In this document: piece after piece, positions 46,051 through 58,000 of the stretch
Numbering within the stretch: the first letter of the stretch is position 1
Layout: every line of letters starts with the position of its first letter
From: Sarcocystis neurona
Taxonomy: Eukaryota > Apicomplexa > Conoidasida > Eucoccidiorida > Sarcocystidae
Reading direction: 5' to 3'
Assembly: GCA_000727475.1 (NCBI GenBank)
Contig: KL647290.1
Span: 3,359,373 to 3,423,372 of the forward strand
Length of the DNA stretch: 64,000 nucleotides
Program-made: the position numbers and the translations under genes
The notes under the pieces: model-generated
Told to the model about the DNA's origin: nothing
Databases searched by the model: none
What the model saw: only the letters and a program-made list of their open reading frames with translations

Positions 46051-49000
46051 CTACGGGGCGCCACATGCAGCAGAATGTGTTTGTGCATTGTCACCTTCAG
46101 CACAAGCAGAAGAATAAAGAACTGAACAGACAGCCGACACGAGAGTACGTATCTACACGTGTATACGTCTACGTAGAGGAGATCGCAGGCGTGCTTCTAC
46201 AAGCATGTAGTGTTTGTGCACATTGGTATACGTACGTATATATATATATAAAGAGAGAGACATAGCTACGTTTATATATATATATATATACACGTCACAC
46301 GTGTACGTTTACATATGTATGAGTAACATACACATATACGCGGGGATGTGCCTATATATATATATATATATGTACAGGTATGGGAAAGGATATAAATATA
46401 AATATGCGTACGCATATAAACATATGCCGGTGTGTACATGTGTGTCTTTACCGTAGGCGAAGCGCTTGCAATTTAGGTCTATTTCGAACATTAGTCGTAT
46501 CATAGGGCTGGAAGATAAGTCACTGACTGCAACAAGACAGTTTAGGTGTATACGTCTACTGTGGCTGTGTCGTCTTCCTCGTTCGACCCACCACTCTGCA
46601 ATCCAACGGCGTGCTGTTCAAATGCGTACGTGGTGTTTGCGGGTTGCAGGTGGAGATGTTACACACAAAGATCGGTGGTACTGACTAGCACAGACAAAAA
46701 CGATGTGCATACAGAGTCGATACGTGCGCGTGGGGACCAGTGATTGCCTGTGTCGTACTAGACCCCCAGCGTCCGAAGTCTGCTGTCGCTAACATGTACA
46801 ACGGCATCAATAAAACCCGACATTCCTACACCTGGAACTGCGTTGAACAAAGCGTAGGCAAGTAGTTCACAATTCTAGGTGAGCAGTGATACACCGTCTA
46901 CGTTCTTCTCTTCGCAGCTGCAAAACTGTGAGCAGGCGCTTCGAGCATGTTATGCTCGCGCCTGTAAATTGAAGTACACCTACTACAGACATATACGCTT
47001 GGCAGGTGCGGCATGAGACATGCATGCACGCGTAGTCAAGGGGTTGCACACCGTACGGTAGCGGGTACACGCCATACGGTTAAATTAAGTAGATAGTCAG
47101 GCGCATAGGTACAGTGACATGCTGTGGGCCTACAATATACCAAATATCTGGTTATTATTAACAGGTACCCTCTGGGAGCGGCATTTATTCAAAGTCTACA
47201 ACTGCACTGTGGCGTTGCGGCTGAAAACCACGCTAGGTGCTTGGTTGTGTGTCCGAACGTTTTCACACATAAGCATAGTCCGTACGGTAATGTGTGTGCC
47301 TCCAAGTGAATGCGTGGACGTACGCCTTCTTGCACTATGAGCGCACATCTTTGCAGAAAAGGTGCTTTATATAGATGTCTCGCTGCATAGGCCTCAAGTG
47401 CTTCTTACAATGGCGCATGCGTGCCGCCTGCATTTGCACGCCTGTAGCACCAGTTCACGTGCAGCTGCACTATGCAGATAGATGCACACCTACGTAAACG
47501 TACCGGCGTACCTGTGTGCAGATATATAGATCGATACCTATACAGGACACAGGGAAGGTTGCCTCTAAGCAGCGTACTTCAGCAATAAAGTCCCACACCT
47601 GGAGAGATAAACATCCGCTTACTCGTCTGCGTGTATAACGTACAAATGGGAGCACGTTATTGAAAATATATATGTATATATATGAGTGTGTATATATAAG
47701 TGCACTTGTATACGTGCGACTACACATCCGCTATATATCTACTGCAGACCACCCGGTGGTGTATCTCTGCATAGGTGTGACGTGTTGGAGCCGCTTACCG
47801 CAGAGGGGATTTTCCAGGGCTCTGCGAGCGACGGCTTCCGCAACTTCTGCTGCGCACGCTCCTCTCACTTCCAAATGCTGGTGAGCGACTTCCACCAGCA
47901 AGCCGCCTCCCCATTCCAGTGTTGTGATGCTTTCTCTGTCTGCAGTCAAATTATCCTTGGCCGTAAAGTTGTCTTCTGCTATTATAGTGTCAGGATTCAA
48001 TGACAGTTTTGGGTGCACAGACGTAACCCCTCCCAATCTACCAACCCCGAAGCGCCCGCCAATTCCGTTCTTCAACATGTACCGCGTGCATGTGTTCGCT
48101 TCGCTGCTATATTTCGTGTTTGCACCGGCTTCAGCGCTGCTGCTGGTGCGTGTATGTGTCCTATCTTCGCTGAAGGAGGGTACGCAGGAACTACATGCGG
48201 CTTCGGATGTCTTCCACGACCCGATTTCGCAGCTCTTCGCAGGCATGTCTACACTGGATGGGACGCATGCGCTGGCATTGCTGACTAAATGCCCGCGTGT
48301 GTCGATTTCGCCGTTGTAAAGCTTACATGCGTCGCTTCTACGAGCTTCACTGCTGGTGGGGAGGAGCGCACTGGCGTTGTTGCTGAAAGGCTCACACGCT
48401 TTTGCTTCGTCGTTGCTGCTGGAAAGAAGAAAGATTAGGGCTAGATAACCCCAGGTCTCGCCGCGATCGCGGTCTAACCAGTTGGCTGCTGTAGCTGCCT
48501 CCAACGCCTCGGAAAGGCGCCGCAAGCGATACAGAGCTGCTGCGAGTCCAAGCCACGCTTCACATGTGCTACTGAACTGCAGTGATTGCATATAATATTT
48601 ACGAGCTGCTTCGTAGTCTCTGAGCACATTTAGAGAGAGGGTACCCAGAAGTCATTGTAACAAATGTAGGGTCAGACGTACACACGTACGTGCATTCATA
48701 CGAACACGTGTTCGTAGGATAGTTGTTCGGTGGACACTACGGTCCTCGCATGTAAACGCACGTCTATATACTTTCTGCGCCAAGCCCCAGTACGTGGTAA
48801 AAGACGGCAGCTTTGCATCAGCTCCTCTACTCCAGCAGAGTATTTACTGGCAAGGGCGCGCGCGCGCACATGTTTGTCAGTCAGCGCATACTGCAGCACA
48901 GAGCGAAGGGGCGGGTCGCTAGAAACACGCATGCAGGAAAAAAGACAGGTTCATGCAACAGTGTAAGTTTGTAGTACGTATGCATGTATATATATATACA

Positions 49001-52000
49001 TACATACACACATTTTGCCTTTGTACCACTTTGTCAGCAGGTAGATTGCCAGCACACGCACACAGGTACGCAGACGTACGCACGCATACATACATACACA
49101 CATGTACACACACACATACACCCAGACACACACACGTACACACACACGCGTACACAAAAACCACACGCGCTGCAGTCACCCAGTTGCTCTCCAGGTAGTG
49201 TGTCACTCTATTTTCACGCACTCGGATTCGTACGCTAGTGAATATAAACATGTGGACAGATCCACACATATATATGTATATGTATATACACTTGTATATA
49301 TATGTGTATACCTACGCACACGTAAGCACAAAGAATATACCAGGAGGCACAACTATGTGCTTTCCTGTGTGTGGCAGGCGTGACACATCTTGTGATGCCA
49401 GAGACGCGTAGAAAGCTTATTTCTCTCTTCACAAATCATCAGCTCCCGCAGCTCTACTCCGCTGTCGGGTCTAAAAAGAGACTCACTTTTTTTCGAGCAT
49501 GAGCTGTCCGAGTCGCAAATAGATGACGCAGTCCCGCGATGTTTCGAAAAACTCCAGGCTTCTCATATAGTAGTCAGCCGCGGGTTCCACAAGGCCTTGT
49601 CGGAAATAGCACTCAGCCAGCAGAGACAGACCTTCGCGATGATTCGGGCACGTCGCCAGCAACCTTTGCAGGGCCTCAGCTGCGGAGAAAAAGTCTACCG
49701 ATAACAGCAGCAGCAGCATACACATATTCATTCGTTTGATAGCTCAAAATACAGCAGGCGCATCGAGTGCCTCACATTACACGCACGCAGACCTACACAA
49801 ATGTAGGCCGTAGTATCTGAAGAAATGGCAATGAGGGACGGGTTCGCTCTCGACGTATCTCAGCCGCAGCAAAACTGAAGGGTCTTTTTGAAGTATGAGG
49901 CAACATAACTAGCCCTTAGCCTTGCATTTTGAGAGAGTACTGATATTGTGCTACCCATCCAAAAAGCTGAAACGCACGGGCTTTGGCTGTCTGGGCGAAA
50001 CGGACATATGCACGTCATGGCACTAGTGGGGACTTGATCACGGCCTCATCCGCACGTCAGGCAATAGTCTCTTACAAACAGAAGTTCCGCACTCCAGCCA
50101 ACGATTGACCAGACACATGGAGACACAACCGCCCATTGGGTAGGCCTGCAGCAAAACCTGCAGGCTGTCACTTGTCACAGAGAGGCACCTGACCGTATGG
50201 GGAGACACGAGATAATGTTTAAACGCACACCTGAGACTATACAACTCATAACGCTCGGAACCAAAGTCGTAGACGCACACAGTTGTAATGCTCGATTGTC
50301 GGTCCTCGCGGCGCTCCCTATTCTTCAGCACAGCACTAAGTTCCAGGATGCGTACATTTTCACAGAGCCGAGGAATGTGCAGGCGCAATGATACCAAACT
50401 GAGACATTTCAGTGTCTAGAAGATGCGCTGTGTCTATACGTAGTGCTCACACCCTTTCCCGCGTCTCTCGCCTAGCCTTTCACATGCTGAAACCAACAAG
50501 AGAGTACTGCAATTTCAATTAAGCGTAGTTTTTAAAAGAGGACGCGTATGCTGTTGTATGGGAGTATGGATACTCAACAGGTTAAATTCGCAAACATGTC
50601 AACGCAGGACACAGTCGTCGCCAGAGTGAACACGTACTGGTTAGCAGCGACGGTTCGAAGGAGAAGGAAATGAGCAGAATATGACCGAAGGGGCGAGTGA
50701 GAGCTAGATACTGTGGTGTGGGCCCGTGTTTTTTTCTCGCATCTTGCGCACATACAAACCTTCTCCACAGTTGAGTACATTCGGCAGACCGCAAGAACTC
50801 AGCACTTTGTGAAAACGCTATACTTTCACAGGTCTCAGAAACTTCTCTGCGCATGTGTGGGCGACGCGGAATAGGTTTCGCAATGGCGAAGGCAGCCACC
50901 CAGACCACTTCACGTAGGTGTAAGCAATCCCGGATAATACGGTGTATAGTTCTACATAGAGATGTGCAAGGGCATAGATATATGTATATATATATATAAA
51001 TGTATACGTACCACTGTACGATTGTACGCGTAGTGTGCCTCCGCTGATCTGTCCTGTGCTTTTCCGTGTATTTCCGAGAAGCACTGGAGCATACGGCTGT
51101 AAAAGCGCCAAAGCTGCAATCCAGCGTCAGCGTGGATCCCTATTTCGCGGCAGCGACTACTCCAGCTCTCTCTGCGCTGAAACGCATTCTCTTCTTCCCG
51201 ATGTGGGAACAAACTTGTGGCATATCTACAGCTCTGAACGCGACTGTTATATGTGTGTAAACTCGCATAAAATACACACATACATATGTATAAATAACTT
51301 GATGAGTAGACTGGCACGTGTATTCGCACCTATATCTGGTGCGTGAATGTGCTGTTGCATTAAAAGCACAAGTCCCTGCTGTACAATATTTTATACCGCA
51401 TATCCACATCTAGCGAAGACTTACTATAACAAGCACACCCCCTGGTGCCCCCACCACATAGGTGTACATAGGTAGGCATATGATATGTATGTCGACTCAG
51501 CTGTTGCCGCCGTTCAGGCTCCCTCGCACGCACGAGCCACATCCACACCCGGAGCACGAGAACGCGTCGCCCGCTTCAAGCATAACGCCTGAAAAACATA
51601 CCGCTCTTCAACAAGTACGCCTTGGCTTTGATGAGGAAGAGCAGCCGGCTCTGGCGTGTCTCTGGATGCAGCAGTGTGTCTTCTAGAGCCAGAATCGTGA
51701 GGCAGAGACTGGGTAGGCCGAACTTTAGCAGCAGCAGTAAAAGTGAAAGGGCGGGATAGTCGAGTTCCATCGGAGAGTAGAAGGTGTCGCGGGGGAAGGT
51801 CGACAGCTGCGCACATCAAGATATCGTATTTCACAGTGATGTTTGTGCGAATGTGGCGAGGCACAAACGTTACACATATCCTCTCCTTGGCTGTACGCTC
51901 GCGCTTAGAAGCCAAGTGGCACCAGTTGGTAGGTGCACGTGCATGTCCATTCGACGGCAACATGAGTGAGTGCGGTCTCAAAGGCAGCCGGAGAAAGCAA

Positions 52001-55000
52001 AAGTTGGAACGGAACATACTCGAACACGCCCGCGTACACACATACGTGTACATATACATATATGTGTATATACATATATAAACTATGCGGACTCACTCCG
52101 TCGAGACACTCAGATTTGTAACCTCCACGCTTTTTGCCTGGGTCCGTCGGTCTCACTCGTTGTATTGCCACGTCACTGTTCATTTCCGGGTGTAAGCAGT
52201 CAAAGGAAAATGCTGCAGACACGTGTATATACGAGTGTCAAATATTTTATCTACCAGTGCAGTCAATAATGATGCGCATGTGCACTTACATGGTTTCTGT
52301 GGTTTCAGCTAGTTGAATTATCTCCGGTCATCTGTCTACTTGCTGTACTCCTGTCAATCGGCTGGGGAGTTTTAGCTTGGGAGGCAACTGCACATATACG
52401 TATACACCCCCTGCCTGCAGACGTGTTAACTTCTCTTTTGTCTCCGCTGGGCTCTAAGCAACCTGCGTCACTTCTTTTTCACGCTGAACTTAAGCCATTA
52501 GACACGTTAGTACAACAACGCACCGTTTGTTCCAGTTCCTCAAAAGTTCTCTCTGGCCACGCGCTGGCTCGTGAAAGCACGACACTCCCCCGCCTTTCCT
52601 CCGCGTCTTCAGACTCTTCATCTTCTTCAATCGTATTGCGCAGCTCTTCCTGCTGCTGCTGCGTGGGAACGTCCAGCTGAAAATACCCCGCGGGCTTCAG
52701 GGCGAGACTGAAATACTTTTCAAAACGTCGAGTGTCATTGGCGAAGAAATAACACATGCAAAGGAAAAAGTAGGGCAGCACCTCCGAGGATGCCGGCTTA
52801 GGACTGACAGAAGTAGAGGAAGTAGAACACTCACAAGATTTCACGTCAAGGGTATTGTAAATGCAGCTCCCTTTGAGACTTTCAACATCTGGCGTTGATG
52901 CCGCTGTCTTTCGTTGCTGCTGTCGTTGTCTTTCCTGACGTTCCTTCTCATCGTGATGCTTGACACCTTCGTGTGGTGGGGCAGGACATGAGGATGCAGT
53001 GCAACACTGCAAGGCCCGGACGAAAGCCGCGCTGGCCTGTCTGAATCGTCGCCGATGCAGCATGCAACTTCCAAGCATCAATAGACACTCATGCGAAGCC
53101 TGTGCGCAATGACATGAGGAGGCAGTGCAACACTGCAAGATCCGGACGAAAGCCGCGCTGGCCCGTCTGAATCGTCGACGATGCAGCATGCAACTTCACA
53201 GCATCAATAGACGCTCACGCGAAGCCTGTGCGCAATGCGAATGCGACAGCCAGAAACAGTGCAGCGGAGTAGGATTGCCAGATCAGTGCCTGAGAGAGGC
53301 CTTTGTATGCAGATTTACGACTAGAGGTAGCTGCGAGTGCGTCCAGCGGGGGGAGTATGTCTGGAAGATTGTCCCTGCTTGAGAAGTATGACACGGAAAT
53401 AGTAATGAGCTTTTTTGATGAATGTAACCAAGTGACAGAGATTATCGAAATTGCCGCTTCTGCAGTGGACTGCGTAGACGTGAAAATACTGATGCATCTG
53501 CTAATGCACCGTCTTGGTGAGCCAGACAGAATCCTGGTGCCTGCGGTCCGTGCAGTTCGGTGGCCTGCCAGAGGCTGCGTCTCAGTGAGAGAGATAAAAA
53601 AAAATCACGACAAGTTGGCCGAAGGAAATTTATTTGTCTCATGTGTTTCTGATGGAGTCAAGAACCGGCAGGTGCCGGAATCACATGTACATATGCTTGC
53701 GTGTGGCCAGCCTGCAGGTAAGGCGCGAAACTACACACACTCACGCAGCTTTATAAAGCAGTCCTATATCAACGTGTATTGTCTGAACGGAGTCGCGGGT
53801 TTAGAGATGGATATGTGCACATGGGTAAAGATACACACGTATGTGATAATGTATATGTAGGTGCGTATGTATCGATACGCGTGTACACCAGAATGCGTGT
53901 GTACTGAGGGTAGAGGGAGAATACTATGCTTTTTGCATAAAACGGAAATGTTTACGTTCTTGGAGGTGCTGATGTCGACTGAAACGTCAAAGATTCCCAA
54001 CACAGTCTTGTTCTCTTTCTTGAGTAGTTGTCTACGCATTCCTGCCCCTGTGTTGTCGTCAGAAAACAACAACATATTTTTAAAGAAGATTGAAGCAGTT
54101 GTCGAATTTTTTAGGTGTCACAAGCGATTCGCGCATTAAGGGGAAAGGCCACTAGTCGCACTAATACTCTACGGCTCTTCCACCCTGCAGCTCTTTTTGT
54201 GAACAAACGGATGCACAGGACACGTAATAACTCCACATAAATACTTTCTGTGTCTCCAAGCTCGCGCCTTACTATGAGTTAAAGTCTCACTTCTTGTAGA
54301 CTTTTGTTGTGACTGCACTAACAGGTGCGGTCTTACGGTTGCCTGCCTACAGAAGTAGCTCTTTCCCGCTATGTTAGTATATCTTTTCTTTTTTTTCCGT
54401 CCCCGCCTCTCGATGTGGAGGTAGGTCCGGAACTGAGTCTTTGTGCACTTTGATGAAAAAGATTCTCTATATGGCTTTGCATAAACGTGTACGAATACGC
54501 CCGTCTGCCGGTAGACCCCCAGGTATAAAACTATGTCTCCTTCCATAATGCTGCGAACCGGTACAGTGGCCTGCCGAAGGGTTGCGGCTCTGCCTCGACG
54601 ACAGGTTGTTATGCCAGCAGATCCGTGTCTAAAATAATATAGCTGTCAGTGCTCCCTCTGGTACGCTTTTGCTCTCGCATCCCACTGCCTTGTTGTGATG
54701 CTGCTGCTGTGCGTCTACGGGAACCTTTGTGGTTGTGGTCGCCTTTTTTCAAGGTGCTTGTTGTGATGCTGCTGCTGTGCGTCTACGGGAACCTTTGTGT
54801 TTGTGGTCGCCTTTTTTCAAGGTGCTGAATGATTATGCTTGTGGAGCCACTTCGACTCGTGGTACTTTATTTTGTGCGGATAGCTTCTGTACATGACGAA
54901 AGTAGAAGGTCAGGAGAGAAGAAAGAAAAGACAGAACCAGGGGGGAAAGTACACCGAAGCTGCGGTGGAAGCAGAGAAATACTGTGACGTCTAAGTGCCA

Positions 55001-58000
55001 ACCAAAAGACGCTTTACCTGCATTCTATACGTTGTTCAGTAATAGGTATACTGCGTCCTTCACTTTCCACTGTACAAGTCGCTATCTCACGTTACTCCAC
55101 ATGAGAACACCTCGCACTGTGGCGAATCACATATCACTTATAGGCCTAGGCGACACTATGACTGTATATCTCCGCGTTTACACCTTGTGCTTTTCCGTTA
55201 GCCTTGGTTTTCACACCGCATGCGGCACTTCCACTGGATTCCACACTGCAGTGTTTTCTTTGCCTGAACTTCTCCGCATGTATTCCACGCCTGCGGACAG
55301 TCGTGACTACCCGTGAGTACGGAACACTTTCCTGTGTGGCTAATGTTCTTTTCTCGCTTCCGGATCGGTAGTCTGTTCTTTTTGCTGTTGCAGGCTATGG
55401 AAAGTCAATCTAGCTACTCACTCGCAGTATAGGATCTTCTTCTGCATGGATAGCACATCCTGAAAATGCCTGCTGGCGTCCACAACGACAGCGTCGGCCG
55501 ATTTCCTTGATACTAAATGGGGGGGCTTGCGACAGATTCTGCACCTACCACGTCCGGTCCGCCGTGTGCATCGACGCATTTCCAGAGAGCTTTTTCAGCC
55601 TGTTCGACGTGCGCTTCATCTGCGCGCAGCAGTAGCCGAGCGAGCGCAAGCCAAAGGAAAGGGTCACGCTGCCCACATCGCGTTGTCAACCTGCACTTGT
55701 GCAAGTAGATACTGCGCTGCAGGTCTCCAACCACCTCCGCTTCAAAGGAGAGCCTCGCTAACGTCTCGGTTTCCTCATCTGCTGTTTGCCGTCGGTGAAA
55801 CAGGCGACAACACGTCCTGGAAGTAGCAACACGTAAGGCGTTTCCTTCTGCCCCAAACACTCCCGTATCTGTCTCTTCTGGCGTTTCCCGCAAAGGCGGC
55901 TCCGGGGCCGCCAGGCGACGATGCTCACGTGTGCGCTGGCTTCTGCTGTATACACGTGTAACAACATTGACAAAACTCCTTCGGTGTGAGTACATCGCTG
56001 GTGAAGAGGAAGGAGGAAACTCAGTGGGGGCCTACTGTGAAAAAGCACAAAGAAGCCTTCTGTACACTTGATGGGTGGTTTGAGATTAGGGGAGAACCGT
56101 GCGTGAATAACTTGTGGTCGTTGTCCAGTGCGGCTCACCAGGTTTACAGTGAGAAGTTCGCTTAGTGGCAGCTGGCAGGTACACTGCTAGTGCTGTTGAC
56201 GCAGGGCAGTGACCTTGTTTACAATGATGTGAATTCGGTGCACAGGAAATATAAAGCGGAACCTGCGTCTACTAACACAATGATACATGGAATAAAATTG
56301 CTCGAGTGGCTTGCTTCCGCGCATACAGGGAGTGAAACTGAGCGGCATCAAGCCAGCGGACGTCCACAAAGAGATACTGGGGTCCCGAATAATTTCTGAG
56401 GCTACCAGCAGCTACGCAGCAGATGAGGACGCTACCCCTTCAGTCACTGTAAAGAAAAGAGATGCGTGGCGTATGGCTTAAATCTGCATCAGAACGTCTC
56501 TATGTAGTGCTCAGAAGTGGAAGAGCATGACCGCCTAAGTCACGCTGTATGCGCTCACGCATATCTGTGCAGGTAGCATCATGCAGCCTTTTAGTACAGA
56601 TAAGTTCTTGCACTGTCCCGATAGCACCGGGTATTTATACCACTACAGCTAAGTTCTCGTCCTCCGTGTGCACGCCTCTGTACTCTCATATATGTGGTAG
56701 ACTGATGTGTTCCACTGTGAAATACACGGACACGCACGTCTCTGTGGAACCACCTGCTACTGCGCGGAGGCGTCCCGTCGAGTGCTACGTTGTAGGACAT
56801 GAGCTTGCAAGTACAGCCGCGGTTAACTGACATGGTGACTTCATTTACTGTTGACTGCAAAGTGTCCACAAGTTGTACGAACACTTCGGAGAAAAAGCGG
56901 TCGAGCCTCTGTTGCAGCGTCCCGATGCGTAGTCGTTTTGTTGGTGTCCCCTTCTTGAGCGGTGGTGCTTCATCTCCGGAGCGATCGACTGCTGTCGCAA
57001 GGGCAGCTGTCGCCGCAGCAGTCAGAGCAGCATCTTGCCGAAGTTGATCCCGTATTACAGTAGAAACCGCTTTCATCACTCTCTGATACAGCTCGTCGTA
57101 GCAGCCGCATTGCTTGAGGTGCTTTACCAGCGCCTCTGTTTCTTTTGCTGCACCACTGTCACCATCAGCATCTGACCTTGGAGTCGCTGCACGTGTTACG
57201 TCACCACAACTGATAGTTACAAATGGCCAAACCACGCCTGCCGAGAGGAAAGAGGAAATATTTTCAAAGCCTTCCGCAGCGCTCTTGGCCTCAGCAGCGT
57301 TGTCGCGATTGCGGGCGATGGAAGACGCAGGCGCAACTAAGGCTGCTGGTGCGGCTGCAGCTGCAGCTACTGGTGCGGGTGCAGCCGGTGTAGAAGGGAG
57401 AGATCGGTCTGAAGCTATTGCCGTTGCCGTTAGGTGTTGCTGAGCAGAAGAGAGAGAATCAGCCACTTCTCGAGCTATCCAACGAATTCCCTGTTGCACA
57501 CATGCTTTGAAACCAGCGAGCGAAGAGGGGCACCCGCTCCCATGCGCTGGCACGTACGCCGTCTGTACTGCGGGAGAATGCGGTAAGATGTCAGAAGCTG
57601 TCTCACTAGCGTTAACGTTAGAGGTGGAAGTAGGTGGGTCAGCTGTGAAAGAGACTCTAGTCGAGGAAAGGCACGCAGGAATACCTGAGGAAACGTCTTT
57701 CTCTAGTGGCGGCACATCACGGGGGTGGAGGGGCGATAAAGCTGCAAGAAAAAGCAGGCGCGAACAAAACAGGGAATCCACTACACACAGCAAATAAATA
57801 CGGCGTGGCAGCAGGAAATGGAGGCTCTTAAGTATGCCACAGGTATTTACCGGGTTAGGTTTTATGATCCTCCCATCCAGCTTCAAGGTAGACGGTTGAC
57901 ATTGAGGCGTTCCTCCACTGGTATATATTTGCAAAAACCGCTGCGCATTAGGCCCTTTGCGTACATGTATACAGGTTCACGTGCGTGAACAAATGTGTGG

